Origin: Pelomyxa schiedti
Lineage: Eukaryota > Evosea > Pelobiontida > Pelomyxidae
Length of the DNA stretch: 64,000 bases
Assembly: GCA_020536535.1 (NCBI GenBank)
Contig: JAHLWZ010000863.1
Location: forward strand, 1 to 64,000
Reading direction: 5' to 3'
The position numbers were made by a program, and so were the translations under genes. Within the stretch, counting starts at the first letter, position 1; the number at the start of each line of letters is the position of its first letter. Positions 34,693 through 45,500 of this stretch are shown here, one piece after another. The notes beneath the pieces were generated by a model. The model ran no database searches, was not told the DNA's origin, and saw only the letters and a program-made list of their open reading frames with translations.

Positions 34693-35306
34693 TTGTATTT
34701 TAAGAGAAAGGAAAAGCCAAAGATTGCGGGTTTCAGACGAGCTGACTCTTCTGTGGAACGGTACCTGCTGAAGAAGGGTCTCTCCAATATCGAGGTCTAT
34801 GCACCAGAGGTATTGGCTGGTTCTGGCATTTGCACTACAAAAGCAGATGTCTGGAGTTTTGGTACTCTCCTATCCATCTTTCCCCCAAGCAATTCGTGGA
34901 CCCAATCACATCCCCTTTCTCACATCTCGAAATCAACACGAAATACACCAAGGACAAAATCGGGGGAGGCAGAATACTCAACAGAGCTGCCATTTCTGCC
35001 GCGCTCATCAGAGGTGATGTAGGTCCCTCCTTCGCGGACCAACAATATCCACCGCCCCCTCTGCCATTCTCTTCTTCACCACTTCCAAAAATAACAACAA
35101 TTCCAACAACGTCACCACCGGCCAAAGAAAAGCTAACATCGCCGACAGCACCAGCTTCAGTATCAACAACAGTACCAGAATCCACGACGACAGCAGAGGA
35201 TACAACACTAAAATCAACAACGCCAACCCCGGCAGTGGCACCAACAGCCCCAACACCAGCAAATCCCACAATCCCGCGGTGGGCAAGGCATCTCGTGGAC
35301 CTGTGA
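34693..35306 (+). CDS. Protein-kinase-like fragment with Thr/Pro-rich tail
   Basis: One segment carries the C-lobe landmarks of a protein kinase: PKIAGFRRADSS where the DFG motif is expected, then VYAPEVLAGSGICTTKADVW with an APE motif and the following DVWSFG. The DFG aspartate is replaced (AGF), and no glycine loop or catalytic loop is found upstream, so it would be inactive or incomplete. A short intron near 34861-34887 seems to lead to an exon ending in a Thr/Pro/Ser-rich tail (TTIPTTSPPAKEKLTSP) that stops at 35306. It may be a degenerate TKL pseudokinase or a decaying gene. The 5' part is not defined. Confidence 0.45.
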
Positions 35307-35461
35307 CCAAAGCCAACGACAGGCCCTCCATGCCCAAATTGCTGGGCTTATGGGACTATGTGCCCTAACTTGGGCACCTCTTCTCTTGTTTGTCAGATCT
35401 TCAAAATTGCTGTTCCACCCAATCCTTGTTCTTGAAAAAAAAAGGGAGGAAGAGATTGTAG

Positions 35462-38347
35462 ATGCTGAACACTGTGGTAGTGACCAACGACAGAGCGGAG
35501 GGAGTGCAGTTGGCCGTAGATTTTTCGCGATATGGCGTGCACGTTACCATGTGGCTCGACTCTCAAGGTTTCATCCCCAAACTGCACCTCATAAAAATAC
35601 AAAAACACAGTGAAATGTGCAGTCAAACAACCCCCCGCAGAAACAAACATTTACAAAACAAACAAACAAACAAACAAAAAAAAAAACACTTAGATCCTGG
35701 ATTTATGGCAATGGTGACAATTGAACTGGCAAAGTACCCTGCACAGCAGCACTCTGTGCCAATTGATTTTGTTGGAAGACCCATACCTGTAACTGTGCCG
35801 GTGCCACAATGGAACGGTCTCTCCGTAATTGTGGCAATCAGTGACAATATTAAGGTACTTCAGGGAATAAACAAATTGGGGGCAAAAGTAGCTTATCCTG
35901 GTGTAGAACCTAATTTCTGAAGTCCTTACCCATACACTCTTGTTTGCGGTTGTGTGCACCACTGCGTCATCCATTTTGGACCTTGTCCCTCCCGTTTCCG
36001 AGTTGTCAGCTCGCGCCATTGGACTTAATGTGAGTTTGACCCCTCCTTTTATGATTCCTGCAGTGTCATAATTTATTTCACAGCGTGCCTCTGATCACAT
36101 GAACATTGCTCCATCAAAATTCAGTTCAGAAGAATGTGTGAATTCTTGTTTCAAACTCCTTGTTAAACTGAAGAAGCCTGTTCTTGTGTCTGGAATCCTA
36201 CCCCAAAGACAACTTTCTCAAACGACAACTCAAAGTCGGCAATCCGATGAGGAAAACCAACTCTTGAATCCACTTAACCCAGTCTCAACCTCAGCTCGGT
36301 ACGATCAGCAGGCATATGACCTTTTGCATCCAACAAAATACTCATCACCAACAACACTCTCTCTGACGTCTCAACTGTATCGGCAACAAGTTCAAACTAG
36401 CCAGCTTTTGAACCCAGTTACAGCATATGGTTCTTTGGTTTCAAGTTCACTCCCTGAAAAAATTTCTGGTCGCGAAGCAACAGCAGCCAAGTGCTCAGCA
36501 CTAGGCTTACAACTGGTTATACTCGGTGCAGGGCAGGTTTTTTCCTTACCTGTTATTGTAACAACCATTCCAACCAGACCTCAATTTCCTAGGTTGGTTG
36601 TTTGATAGCCGGTGAACTGGCACTGCTAGGGTGCAACATCACTGTAGTTGACAATTCTAGCTCTCAGGCACAGGTCGTTCAAGGGATTGCTCAGAGAATA
36701 TGCTCGCTCCCCGGTATACCTGAAGCGAGTGCCAGGGCCGCAGTACACCGAATTCAGGCGATCCAAAAGGATCCGCCTGCTAGTCGTTACTATATTGTTG
36801 CAACAAGAAGTCATCAAATCAAAGTACGTTTTATCCTTCCAATGCTTTTAAAAATTTATTATTAGTTATGTATTTAGCCTTGAGATGTAACTCTTCCTCA
36901 GACCTATCTACATATAGATTCTTCTTCTTGTGTTTTGATATGCCTTGACAGATATGATAGTGAGTCATTCAATCAAATTGACTTACTTGCTACCAATTAT
37001 CTGCCCATGGCCCCACAAATCGTTGGTTTACATGTAAGTCCCGAAGTCTTTTTTCCCCCCTCACCTCTCTAAGGTTGCGTCACCGATATTTATGTCTGAT
37101 ACTGTGCACCTTATCCCAAGCAATCGTACAACCTCGAAGGCTCTATCAGTTGCTTCTTCATTTTTCTCCACACTGGGAAAAGTTGTTGAGACTCATGGTG
37201 AGAAATGAGGGAAGTTGATCTTCACTAATAATGTTCCCCAAGATCGTGATGTATTACATATCAAGCCAACAGGTATCTAAATCCAGCAGAATTTAGTCTT
37301 AGTATTACACCAGGATTACCTTCAAGTTCTTCTGGTTCCACACTGAACGTGGGCGTTTTTGGAGCTGGCGTGGTATTCATAAACAACGTTCACCCCAGCT
37401 GTTCACCTTAAATATTCAGATTGGCAGCCAAATCGTTGGAGAATTGGCCAGGTGTGGCTGTGCATTGTCTGTGTATGGATATGGCCCAGGTTGCTTTTTT
37501 CTTCCCGTTACCTTGTTACTAACAAGCTCCAGTCCCTAAAGTGGAGCGAGCCATCCGAGAGAGCCTGAGTAGCTGTTTGCTTCCCTCGCAAGTACCAGAA
37601 GTCACGTCTCGTATTTCTGTTGTGGAATCCCCGGATTATGTTTTCCACGGCAAAATGATACTGTTTGTGTGCACACCCGACCCTGTGAAGGCATATTCCT
37701 TCTGCTGCACCATTGTAAATTGATTGCAGTCTAGGTTGTTGGGAATATTCTGCAGTCTTCAGATACCGTGACTCCTGTTGTTGTACTGATGCATGAGACC
37801 AGGGGTAAGTATCATAACGTCGATGCCCTGCCGCTGTCCCTTGGAGCAGCACAGAACAAAGGGAGGCTGTTGTCAGTAGAGGTATAATGTTATCGCTAAT
37901 CAATGCCCGAAGTTAACAATCAATTGGCAGGTTGAATCCCCGGTTTTCAACTCGGCATCTGTCAAACTTGTGGCAGGCAAGAACACTAGCCAGACAGTCT
38001 TTGAAACAGCCGTGAGGTTCTTTAAATCAATTGGGAAAACTGTCAACGAGGTGTCCGCACCAGTAACAAAGATCACACAATCGCTTCCCCCACCTGCAAC
38101 TCTACCAACAACACCGCAACCTCTCGCATCAACAACGAACCCACTAAGCCAAACAACCCCAATAAACCCAGTTAGCCCCACCCCAGCTGTAGCAGACCAG
38201 ACTTGTGTTGTGTGCCTCAATGCCCCCCGCGCCTGTGCGTTCCTTCCCTGTGGCCACAGGTGCACCTGCATGGACTGCAGTTCCCTTCCCCAGTGCCCCA
38301 TATGCAGAACCTCAGTCACCACTGTTGTTAAAATCTATGATGCCTAA
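35462..38347 (+). CDS. Triple 3-hydroxyacyl-CoA-dehydrogenase-like Rossmann protein with C-terminal RING finger
   Basis: The protein contains three consecutive modules resembling the NAD-binding half of 3-hydroxyacyl-CoA dehydrogenase. Module 1 starts TVVVTNDRAEGVQLAVDF and lacks the Gly motif. Module 2 has VILGAGQ joined over an intron to VGCLIAGELALLGCNITVVD. Module 3 has VFGAGV joined to IGSQIVGELARCGCALSVYG. Each ends in a similar segment (ASPIFMSDTVHLIPSN; ESPVFNSASVKLVAGKN) corresponding to the HFFxP region, but without its histidine. After a Pro/Thr-rich linker the C-terminus is a C3HC4 RING: CVVCLNAPRACAFLPCGHRC then CPICRT, ending VVKIYDA. A RING predicts E3 ubiquitin-ligase activity. 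The Rossmann modules may be metabolite sensors rather than enzymes. The ATG at 35462 begins module 1 directly. About ten short introns; one near 35650 is A-rich. Confidence 0.8.
35653..35688. repeat. CAAA microsatellite with poly-A in an intron
   Basis: Four to five ACAA units followed by a run of A lie in the first intron of the Rossmann-RING gene, just before its 3' splice site. Confidence 0.8.
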
Positions 38348-38512
38348 CCCCCAGCCAGTTCAGTCGTAACAAAACCACACATAACATGTAAGCTGTACCT
38401 CCCACTGCACATAGTCGAATAACAACAGACAGCAATATTTCAATAAAAAAAAATCTTCAACCTCCTCCACAAAATAGTAAAGCAAGTTTTTCAACCACAA
38501 GTTCCATTGCAT
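38348..38512. terminator. Convergent 3' region, Rossmann-RING / ankyrin-like genes
   Basis: These 165 bp separate converging stop codons. An AATAAA-type signal on the plus strand (about 38440-38450) fits the end of the Rossmann-RING transcript. Confidence 0.5.
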
Positions 38513-40906
38513 TTACATAATGCTGCACTTTGGAGGTGCAAGGAGCCTCACTCTCCTATCACACTCAGCGACATCCGCCTCAGTCTCACTAGCTGGGGGA
38601 AGAACCGGCACCGTGTACGGTGGTTCCGTCGAGTCCAATCTCTGGCCGTTCTTCAGCTGCTCTTCAACTATGGGAGGCACCACGCCAAAGTTGAGCTTTA
38701 TCCACATGGCCATGTGCTTGCCGGTCTCCCTGAGCTCCGGGACACTGATGTGGTTCCAGTCTATGGAGGGTGGTGAGGCCTGAACGCGGAACTGGTGGCA
38801 GAACCACTTGGCGGTGCGAATCCGGCCGGCGTAGCAGCAGTTTTCTATCACGGACTTGGCCTGGAGCCGGCCTTCTAGGGTCTGGATGTGCTCATGGTGG
38901 ATAAGCCACGACGCTATCCCGATGTGGCCTTGACTCAGGGCCGCGGAAAGCAGGTCGAGGGTCTGCAGCCGGGTTAGTTGCGTGGAGATAGAGCTCAGAA
39001 GCAACTGGAAGTTGTCAAACTGGCCTTGCAAGCAGCTCTGTCTACAGTAGGCTGCGTCACTATAGAGAGGAGCCTCCTTACAGCGTCCATAGAGCCATTT
39101 CACAAGTCGGATGTGCCTGTTGTTGTGGCACTCGTTAAAGCACTGCGCCATTACCATTGGAATGGGTATGCCGAAGTCGTCGAGCAGCCACTTAACGGTA
39201 TTGAAGAGGCCTTTTGAGCAACATATGAGAAAAGAGGATTGAATCCAATCCCTGACAAGTGGAGAGTCTGGGCCGATACTGTACTTAGTAGTTAATTGAC
39301 TCAGGGTACGGAGTAACCCAGCTTCACAGAGGGGCCGTAGTACATCGGGTGATAAGCCAAGTATTGGAAAAGTTTCCAAGATCCATTCAACTACTCGGCT
39401 ACGTCGTTGCTTTGTGCTCGTTTCTAGGGCAGATTGCAGAGCGGAAAGTGAAGGGGAACCAAATGTATTGTTTATCCACCGGGCGCACTCCAGGTGCCCC
39501 ATACCGCAGGTTAGTGTAAAGGTTGTTGCACGTAAGTCTGTAGCAGTTAATGAATACTCTTGGACCAACCAGGATGCAATATCTACAAAACCAGAAACGC
39601 AGGCAGTCCATAGGGAGTAGTTTGATTTGCTCTGAACGTCTTCCCTGGAAATTGAGAACTGTTTGGCAAATAACTGTACATATGATAAATTACCACTTTC
39701 ACAGGCATCATGGAATGGTTGGTTGTCTTGAACAGTTGCATCGCCATGTGAAATGGAAAACTTGGACACCAGCCACAAAAGAAGTGTAGTAGAGGCTCTA
39801 TGGCAACAACTGCGCAGTACCTCAAAGTTCTTTTCCATCAAATCCTCTTTGGTGAGGCCAAAGTTTGTGCAAATCCAGTCAGCAGCTTCCACATGCCCAC
39901 CATCACAACACAGCCTCAATGCCTCGCAATTGTCCGTCCGAACATCGGCCACGGAAAGAGGGTAATGACTGCACAGCCACTTGATCACGTCGACGGATCC
40001 CGAAGCACAGCTTCGCTTGAGAGCGAAATTGGAGTAGTTCCGCACGTCGCACAGCTTGAGGTCGAACTTGGAGCATATAAGTGCCACCATGTCACTCGAC
40101 TTTGAGCCGCAGGCCGTGTGCAGAGCCTGGATTCCGACCCCGGCATCGCCGTCCTTGGTCGCCGGCGCCAGAATGGCCGGGCTGCGCAGAGAGAGCACGT
40201 ACTGGGCAAGTGCCACGACTCCCGACGAAACGGCGGCGTGAAGAACGGACCTCGCGTACACGGCTTCGACTTGTGGGATGGCCAGGGGCGGCGGGTCGCC
40301 AAGGGCCGAGCGCAGCCACGCCACGAAGCGCGAGTCGCCGCGGCCCAGGGCGACGCGCAGGGCGTCGTAGGCGTCGCCCTCGCCGTCGGCCCACGCGGCG
40401 GCGCGGGGCAGGCGCCAGCGGCGGGCGACGGCGGCCGCGACCGAGGGGCAGCCGCGGCGCGCGCAGGCGACGAGGGCGCGGGCGGGGTCGCCGAGCGACG
40501 CGGCGACGGCGGCGTCGGCGCACAGGCAGGCCAGGGGGAACAGCGCCTCGCCCAGCGACGCCAGGTCGCGGGCCCGCCGCTGCTGCGCCTCGTAGTCGGC
40601 CGGCGAGTCGATGTCGAGGTCCCTGGGGGCGTCGCCGGGGTCGGGGTCGTCCGCGGGCCAGGCCCCGCCGTCGCGGTAGCCGCCGTGGTCGGGCTCCCAC
40701 GTGGCGGGAGGAACGGAGACCAAGGGGGCGAAGTCGGGGAAGGGCAGGGGCCTCCCGCCGTCGCCGTCGTAGCGGTTGTAATCGACGAGACCACGAGCCG
40801 GACCCAGGCGCTGCATTCTGAGGGTGTAGGGGAGCACGTCGTGCCACACTACGCGCGACAGCAGCACCACACGCTCGGCCTCTATTCCCTTGTCTCCACG
40901 CAACAT
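38513..40906 (-). CDS. Intronless ankyrin-repeat-like protein
   Basis: A single uninterrupted frame of 797 residues begins MLRGDKGIEAERVVLLSR. The first third is Ala/Arg/Asp-rich and encoded by very GC-rich DNA. From about residue 220 there are repeats of ankyrin-like helix pairs spaced roughly 33-36 residues, for example VLHAAVSSGVVALAQYVLS, EALRLCCDGGHVEAADWICT and FTLTCGMGHLECARWINN. They fit a long solenoid for protein binding. There is no catalytic motif, signal peptide or membrane span. The absence of introns over 2.4 kb contrasts with almost every neighbour. It diverges from the SAP-like gene over a 195-bp promoter. Function beyond scaffolding cannot be inferred. Confidence 0.88.
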   Translation of the reverse strand: MLRGDKGIEAERVVLLSRVVWHDVLPYTLRMQRLGPARGLVDYNRYDGDGGRPLPFPDFAPLVSVPPATWEPDHGGYRDGGAWPADDPDPGDAPRDLDIDSPADYEAQQRRARDLASLGEALFPLACLCADAAVAASLGDPARALVACARRGCPSVAAAVARRWRLPRAAAWADGEGDAYDALRVALGRGDSRFVAWLRSALGDPPPLAIPQVEAVYARSVLHAAVSSGVVALAQYVLSLRSPAILAPATKDGDAGVGIQALHTACGSKSSDMVALICSKFDLKLCDVRNYSNFALKRSCASGSVDVIKWLCSHYPLSVADVRTDNCEALRLCCDGGHVEAADWICTNFGLTKEDLMEKNFEVLRSCCHRASTTLLLWLVSKFSISHGDATVQDNQPFHDACESGNLSYVQLFAKQFSISREDVQSKSNYSLWTACVSGFVDIASWLVQEYSLTATDLRATTFTLTCGMGHLECARWINNTFGSPSLSALQSALETSTKQRRSRVVEWILETFPILGLSPDVLRPLCEAGLLRTLSQLTTKYSIGPDSPLVRDWIQSSFLICCSKGLFNTVKWLLDDFGIPIPMVMAQCFNECHNNRHIRLVKWLYGRCKEAPLYSDAAYCRQSCLQGQFDNFQLLLSSISTQLTRLQTLDLLSAALSQGHIGIASWLIHHEHIQTLEGRLQAKSVIENCCYAGRIRTAKWFCHQFRVQASPPSIDWNHISVPELRETGKHMAMWIKLNFGVVPPIVEEQLKNGQRLDSTEPPYTVPVLPPASETEADVAECDRRVRLLAPPKCSIM

Positions 40907-41101
40907 CCTTCCCCGAACCTTGGTCCACGTTTGTTATTGGCTGAAATACACAGGGAAAATTTCTCACTCAGGCAGCAAGCTGGAAACCGCCCAGAAGGAG
41001 TATTTTTGGGATGGTGTTGAACCAGGGGAGAAAGGCTGAAACGCAAGTCGTGAGCCAAATTCCCATCATCACCCCACACAAAACAAAACTGCACCGACGC
41101 A
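40907..41101. promoter_or_regulatory. Divergent promoter, ankyrin-like / SAP-like genes
   Basis: This 195-bp gap lies between two divergent start codons and must contain both promoters. I see no obvious TATA box or shared motif. Confidence 0.4.
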
Positions 41102-42533
41102 ATGAAGCCCCAACAGCAGCACCGCAAGTTGCCCGACTGGATGCTCTCCTCGGCGCCTAAACAACACCCTGGCAGCAAGAGGAACCCCTCGTCGTCGGCC
41201 TCGTCTTCGCCCACGCCGCCGACCCTCGTGTGCCCCACTCCCCGCGTCGCCGCGTCGCCCCCGTGCTCCTCGCCCTCTGGGCGTTCGTCGTCTCAGCCGT
41301 CGTCGTCGGCTTCGGTTGTGGTTCCTCCTACGGCCTCGACGCCGACGCCTGCGGCATCCCATAATCGCAACCGTTGCGCGGCGGTGCAACACACCACCAG
41401 CCAGCCCTCGCAACTGCAACAACAACAACAACAACAAACGCAACGTCCTGTGAATCGGCCGAGTCAGAGTCCGAGCCAGACCCAGACCCATAATCAGAAT
41501 CGGTCTGTCCCTCCGTTGATACGCCGAATCAGTCCTTTCAACAAAGCGTCACCTTGTACGGCGCTGTTCTTGCCTTGTGCTTTTGTACAGAGCCCTGGGG
41601 ACGTGGATTCAAGTGACCCGGCTTCGTATAATTATAATTCTTCTTCTTCGTCGTCACTGTTGTGCACTGATTTGACACTGCTTCCACCGGCGTATGAGTC
41701 CATGACGACTGAGGATGGACCTTCTTCTGGACCTTTTGTTGTTGGCAAAAGTGGAAAGCCGCTATCTTCTTGGAGTGCAACTGCACTGAGGGATGCTGCT
41801 TTGTGTCTGCATGTGCCTGGTGCTGCAACTATCAAAAAGAAACCTGAGCTCCTCAAAGCGTTAGTTTTACCCTCTTGCACTACATTTTTGCTTTCCTCCC
41901 TAGGTGGTGAATAGCACTGAAACCCCAACTGTAACATGCCTTACTTACTCTCAATACAACTCTTCCAGAATAGCAGAAGCGGTCCCGGCTCTTAAATCTT
42001 TACTTGATGAAACCCCCTCACATTCAGAACGAAAACCCAGCAATGACACAGACACTGACGATACCAGAAGTATGACCCCAAGAAAACGAGGAACTGTTCC
42101 ACCTTCATTGACACCTCCGACTCCAAAGCGTGGAAGGGTTTCTACAAAAGCATTGCCGGTCTCGCAGAAGCCTCTTCATGCCCTTCATTATATGGGCGGA
42201 ACATCGGAACTCTACAATAATTCATCAGAGGAAGACCCGAATGTGACCAAAGACAAGCCGATTCTTCCACTCTCGCAACGTGTGACCTTCGAAATGCAGA
42301 AGATGAGAGAACAAGAAATGAAGGCCAAAGAAGAGAGGGAGAAACAACAGGCTCTCGAAGAACAACTAAAAGCCGAGTTGCAAGCCAAGCAGGCCGACAC
42401 CAACACAAAACTCCAAATGCGCCCCTCTGTATTGCAGCTGTGCTTCCAGGATGATAATGACTCCAGTACTCCATTTCCGGACAATGACACTGGTCTCAAT
42501 AGCCCCATACTGTCACCAGAATCTGATGAGTAG
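41102..42533 (+). CDS. SAP-like, Ser/Gln-rich, coiled-coil protein
   Basis: Two exons are joined over an intron whose donor is near 41859 and whose acceptor is near 41910; this pairing restores the frame as KATETPTVTC. The N-terminus is low in complexity (Ser/Pro-rich, then a run of seven Gln near residue 105). A helix-turn-helix segment, LSSWSATALRDAALCLHVPG followed by KKPELLKAL, resembles the SAP motif that binds A/T-rich DNA. Later parts contain basic nuclear-localisation-like stretches (TPRKRG, PKRGRV), a charged coiled coil (MREQEMKAKEEREKQQALEE) and an acidic tail. A nuclear DNA- or chromatin-associated role is inferred. The N-terminal half is GC-rich. Confidence 0.75.
41416..41437 (+). 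repeat. CAA trinucleotide repeat encoding poly-Gln
   Basis: Seven CAA codons in a row encode the Gln tract of the SAP-like protein. Such tracts vary easily in length. Confidence 0.9.
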
Positions 42534-43114
42534 AGAGGCAAGCCCCCATTCACTATGTAAATGACTGTTGTTGTTTTGTTTTGGCTGAGGTTTTTACCCC
42601 AAAATTTATTGAATTGTGGCCTTTGCCACATCCATCCATCACCTAGTTTCTTTACTACGCTACACGACGCTCGTAATAGCGACTTAGCTTTTCCTTCACA
42701 AGACCAAATAACTCAAACGCAACAATAGTTTATTCAACACTCAATTACTCAACCAATTTAACGACCATTGCGCTCTCGTTGAAACGGAGATCTTATAAAT
42801 GCTACGCAGGGGAATGGTGCCAAGCTTAGCTTTGGTGAATCTCTTGCCATTCTAATCCCGCGATCTAAAGTCTATCTAGCTACCGAACATTACCATAACG
42901 ACAATTCGATTTACTATGTCACTGCCATTTGGAGCAGTTTTAGATGGTTTAAATGTTGAAACGAAGAAAAGAACGTGGAAGCACATCTTCCATTGGCACG
43001 GTACTGCCACACGAGTCTGTTAATTGCAGTACAAATATCTTTGAGGAAAACAAAAACCATCCAGGAGGGTAGTGTTGTAAAGAAGAAATATTGTGAGATT
43101 TTTTGGGCTTCCGC
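42534..43114. other. Intergenic region upstream of the PPC-like gene
   Basis: These 581 bases hold no convincing gene. TATAAA occurs near 42794, and a short self-complementary stretch (CCAAGCTTAGCTTTGG) near 42821-42836. Open stretches on the minus strand near 42950-43200 look like the shadow of the next gene's signal peptide exon. Confidence 0.45.
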
Positions 43115-45379
43115 ATGTCATCGTTATCGTCAGTATTCGTAGCACTTTTGTGCATAGTACTTGTTGGTGCCAATAGATGTGACACCGCATACCAGATAGC
43201 ATCACTGCCCTATCTTTTCACAGTGAGTTTTGGTAGTTGAGACTCTAATTAACAATTAGACCAAATAGGGACAAATATCACCGAATTCTCAGCCCGCGAC
43301 ATCATTATGTAGTAGTACATCTCTCAAGGCCACTTGGTTTCACTGGATAGGCACTGGTGGCAATACCTTACTTACTCTGACAACCACTGCTTTTCGGCCG
43401 TCCATTCAGGTAACGAATTCCCTCCAGTTCCTCAGCTTTGGGAATTTACTGTGAATAAATAGATAGTCTCTACTTCCTGTTACTCTGGCCAATGCCTTGG
43501 CACATATCTCGCCGATGAGAATGTTGGGCAGTTGTCAGTCTCTCTTACTAGTGTTTCCGGAGTATCATACTACATTGCTGTTACCTCTGATACTGGAACT
43601 TCCAGTGGAAGGTTTGAATTCAGGGCAGACCCCGAAGTTGATGTGTCAAGTAAGAATCCCACGAAATCTGTAATTAGTGTTGCACTGATTTCATCGACAT
43701 ATCCTGCAGAATGTGGAAATGGAGTACTAGATGACACTGAGTGGTGCGACAGTGGTGTGGGTTGTTCATCGACTTGCCTGTGTGAAACTGGATTCATTCC
43801 AACGGATCCCTTATCTGTGAACTGCACATATGCTGGTATGAATGCTATTTTTCTCTGACACACAATATAATTTTATTTCCCAAAAATAGGGTGCTTCCCT
43901 ACTGATATGCCATACGTAGTAGAGTCATTGCCATTCAGAGCTGAAGGAGATATCTCCACTTCACCTGTATCTTCTTCATCCTGCCTTACAAACACGCATG
44001 TAGGGGATTGGTATGAGTATACAAGGCCACTATCTCTACCTTCAGCCACAGTCTACGTTACAACATGCAATACGGAGACAAATTTTGATACCTTTCTGGA
44101 AGTACAGTCAGGATCTTGCGAATCCGGATTTCAGTGTATTATCACTAATGATGACGGCGGATGTGGCGGGCCTGCTGCACTTCAATTTTATGCTGTGAGT
44201 GGAACTGCGTACTATATCTTTGTTCACGGGCACCAAAATGAAGTCGGGCAGTACTCATTGTACATATATACACTGACAGATTCATCAACCTCCACAACCA
44301 CACCTTCTGAGACTTCTGCTTCTTCAGGTGAGATAATTTGTTCCGCACCTCTTTCTTGATACTAAGTTCCGCATTGAAATAGACTCGATTTGCAATGAAA
44401 TTCCTGCTATATCAGTGAATTACAACGCGTACCACACTCTCAAGATTGACGATTCTATTTCAGATGGCTGCTGGGCTGAATCCATTGGTATCTTCTACGG
44501 CATTATGCCATCAACTCATCTAAGCAAATCCGTAGGGAAGTGGTTTGCGTTGGTTGATGCATATGGGAATATCACGATCTCCACGTGTTCTTCTGAAACG
44601 AGTTTAGACACGATTGTTTACGTAAATTCCGGATTATGGGTATAATATATACTGACGTGCTGAAGGTTGTTGAAGACCTGTGTTCCAGTACTTTAGATGC
44701 TTCTTGTGAAGAGTACAACGATGACTACCTCGAAGATAACTGTTATGAGGGGAACTCAAAGCTTTCCTTCTACGCTTACAGTGGAACTACTTACTACATT
44801 CTCGTCACAGGGTTCACATAATCACACTCTGCCTTCTTTTTTCCAACTGTGAATGTAGGTCACAGGAAGATACTGGCACATTTTATCTATCCGTAGAACC
44901 AACATATACAAATTCCACTGGTCTCTCTGGAGGCAAGTTATTCCGTCTTGGATTTCAGCTTTATTTATCATTCAAAAGGCATTGTTGCACTCATTGTTAT
45001 TGCCTCTATTCTCTTTGTATCCATTCTCGCCGGCAGTTTAGTAGTAGGATTCTTATTCCTACGGAAGCACCTTCCAATTGATGTCAAAGAAAAGTGAGCA
45101 AATAATACCTCCCACAATGACTAGGACCAATAACCACAAGGTACTTTGGCATGGAGCAGATATTTTCACCAAGCACACACCCTGACGTCCACGATGAGCC
45201 AGAGGATCACTTGTAAGCCTTTTGCAATCTTTTCGCATCCCACAACTGACGCCCAACAACAATGCAGCAGTGCAAGTGTCGTGAGACCCACAGAGGAACC
45301 GGTAGTGGCGATAATAGCCCCGCCTGTTACATCCCAGCCTTGGCCTCCAAGTGGCACAACAAATAATCTCCTTCTGTAA
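43115..45379 (+). CDS. Type I membrane protein with PPC-like extracellular domains
   Basis: The start at 43115 gives a signal peptide (MSSLSSVFVALLCIVLVGAN). Three or four extracellular beta-sandwich repeats resemble bacterial pre-peptidase C-terminal (PPC) domains. Their pattern is cysteine, then TNFDTFLEVQSG or TSLDTIVYVNSG, then an NDD-type turn, then SGTAYYIFVHGH or SGTTYYILVTG. Between the first two repeats is a short Cys-rich segment (ECGNGVLDDTEWCDSG) similar to DUF4215-type disulfide repeats. A single membrane span (GIVALIVIASILFVSILAG) near 44985-45050 is followed by a short cytoplasmic tail encoded by two small exons, ending NLLL-stop at 45379. It has about ten exons. A role in adhesion or carbohydrate/particle binding is possible; no enzyme motif is present. 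Confidence 0.8.
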
Positions 45380-45500
45380 AATAAGTAGAGACAAGAAATA
45401 TGTGAGTGAAAAAAAAAATCTCTCTTTTTTTTTATTTCTTTGTGTTTGTGTTTTTCATATACGGTAGCAGTGGTACACCACCAGAGAAGTGTAAGTATTT

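Noticed and set aside
35462-38347. Ordinary peroxisomal multifunctional beta-oxidation enzyme
   Set aside because: No enoyl-CoA hydratase domain, no HFFxP histidine and no clear 3HCDH C-terminal domain are seen, and a RING finger ends the protein.
39985-41020. Several long overlapping open frames, including a plus-strand one of 300 codons
   Set aside because: They are low-complexity shadows of the GC-rich 5' part of the ankyrin-like gene.
43115-45379. Secreted protease with PPC domains
   Set aside because: No peptidase domain or catalytic motif lies in the gene.
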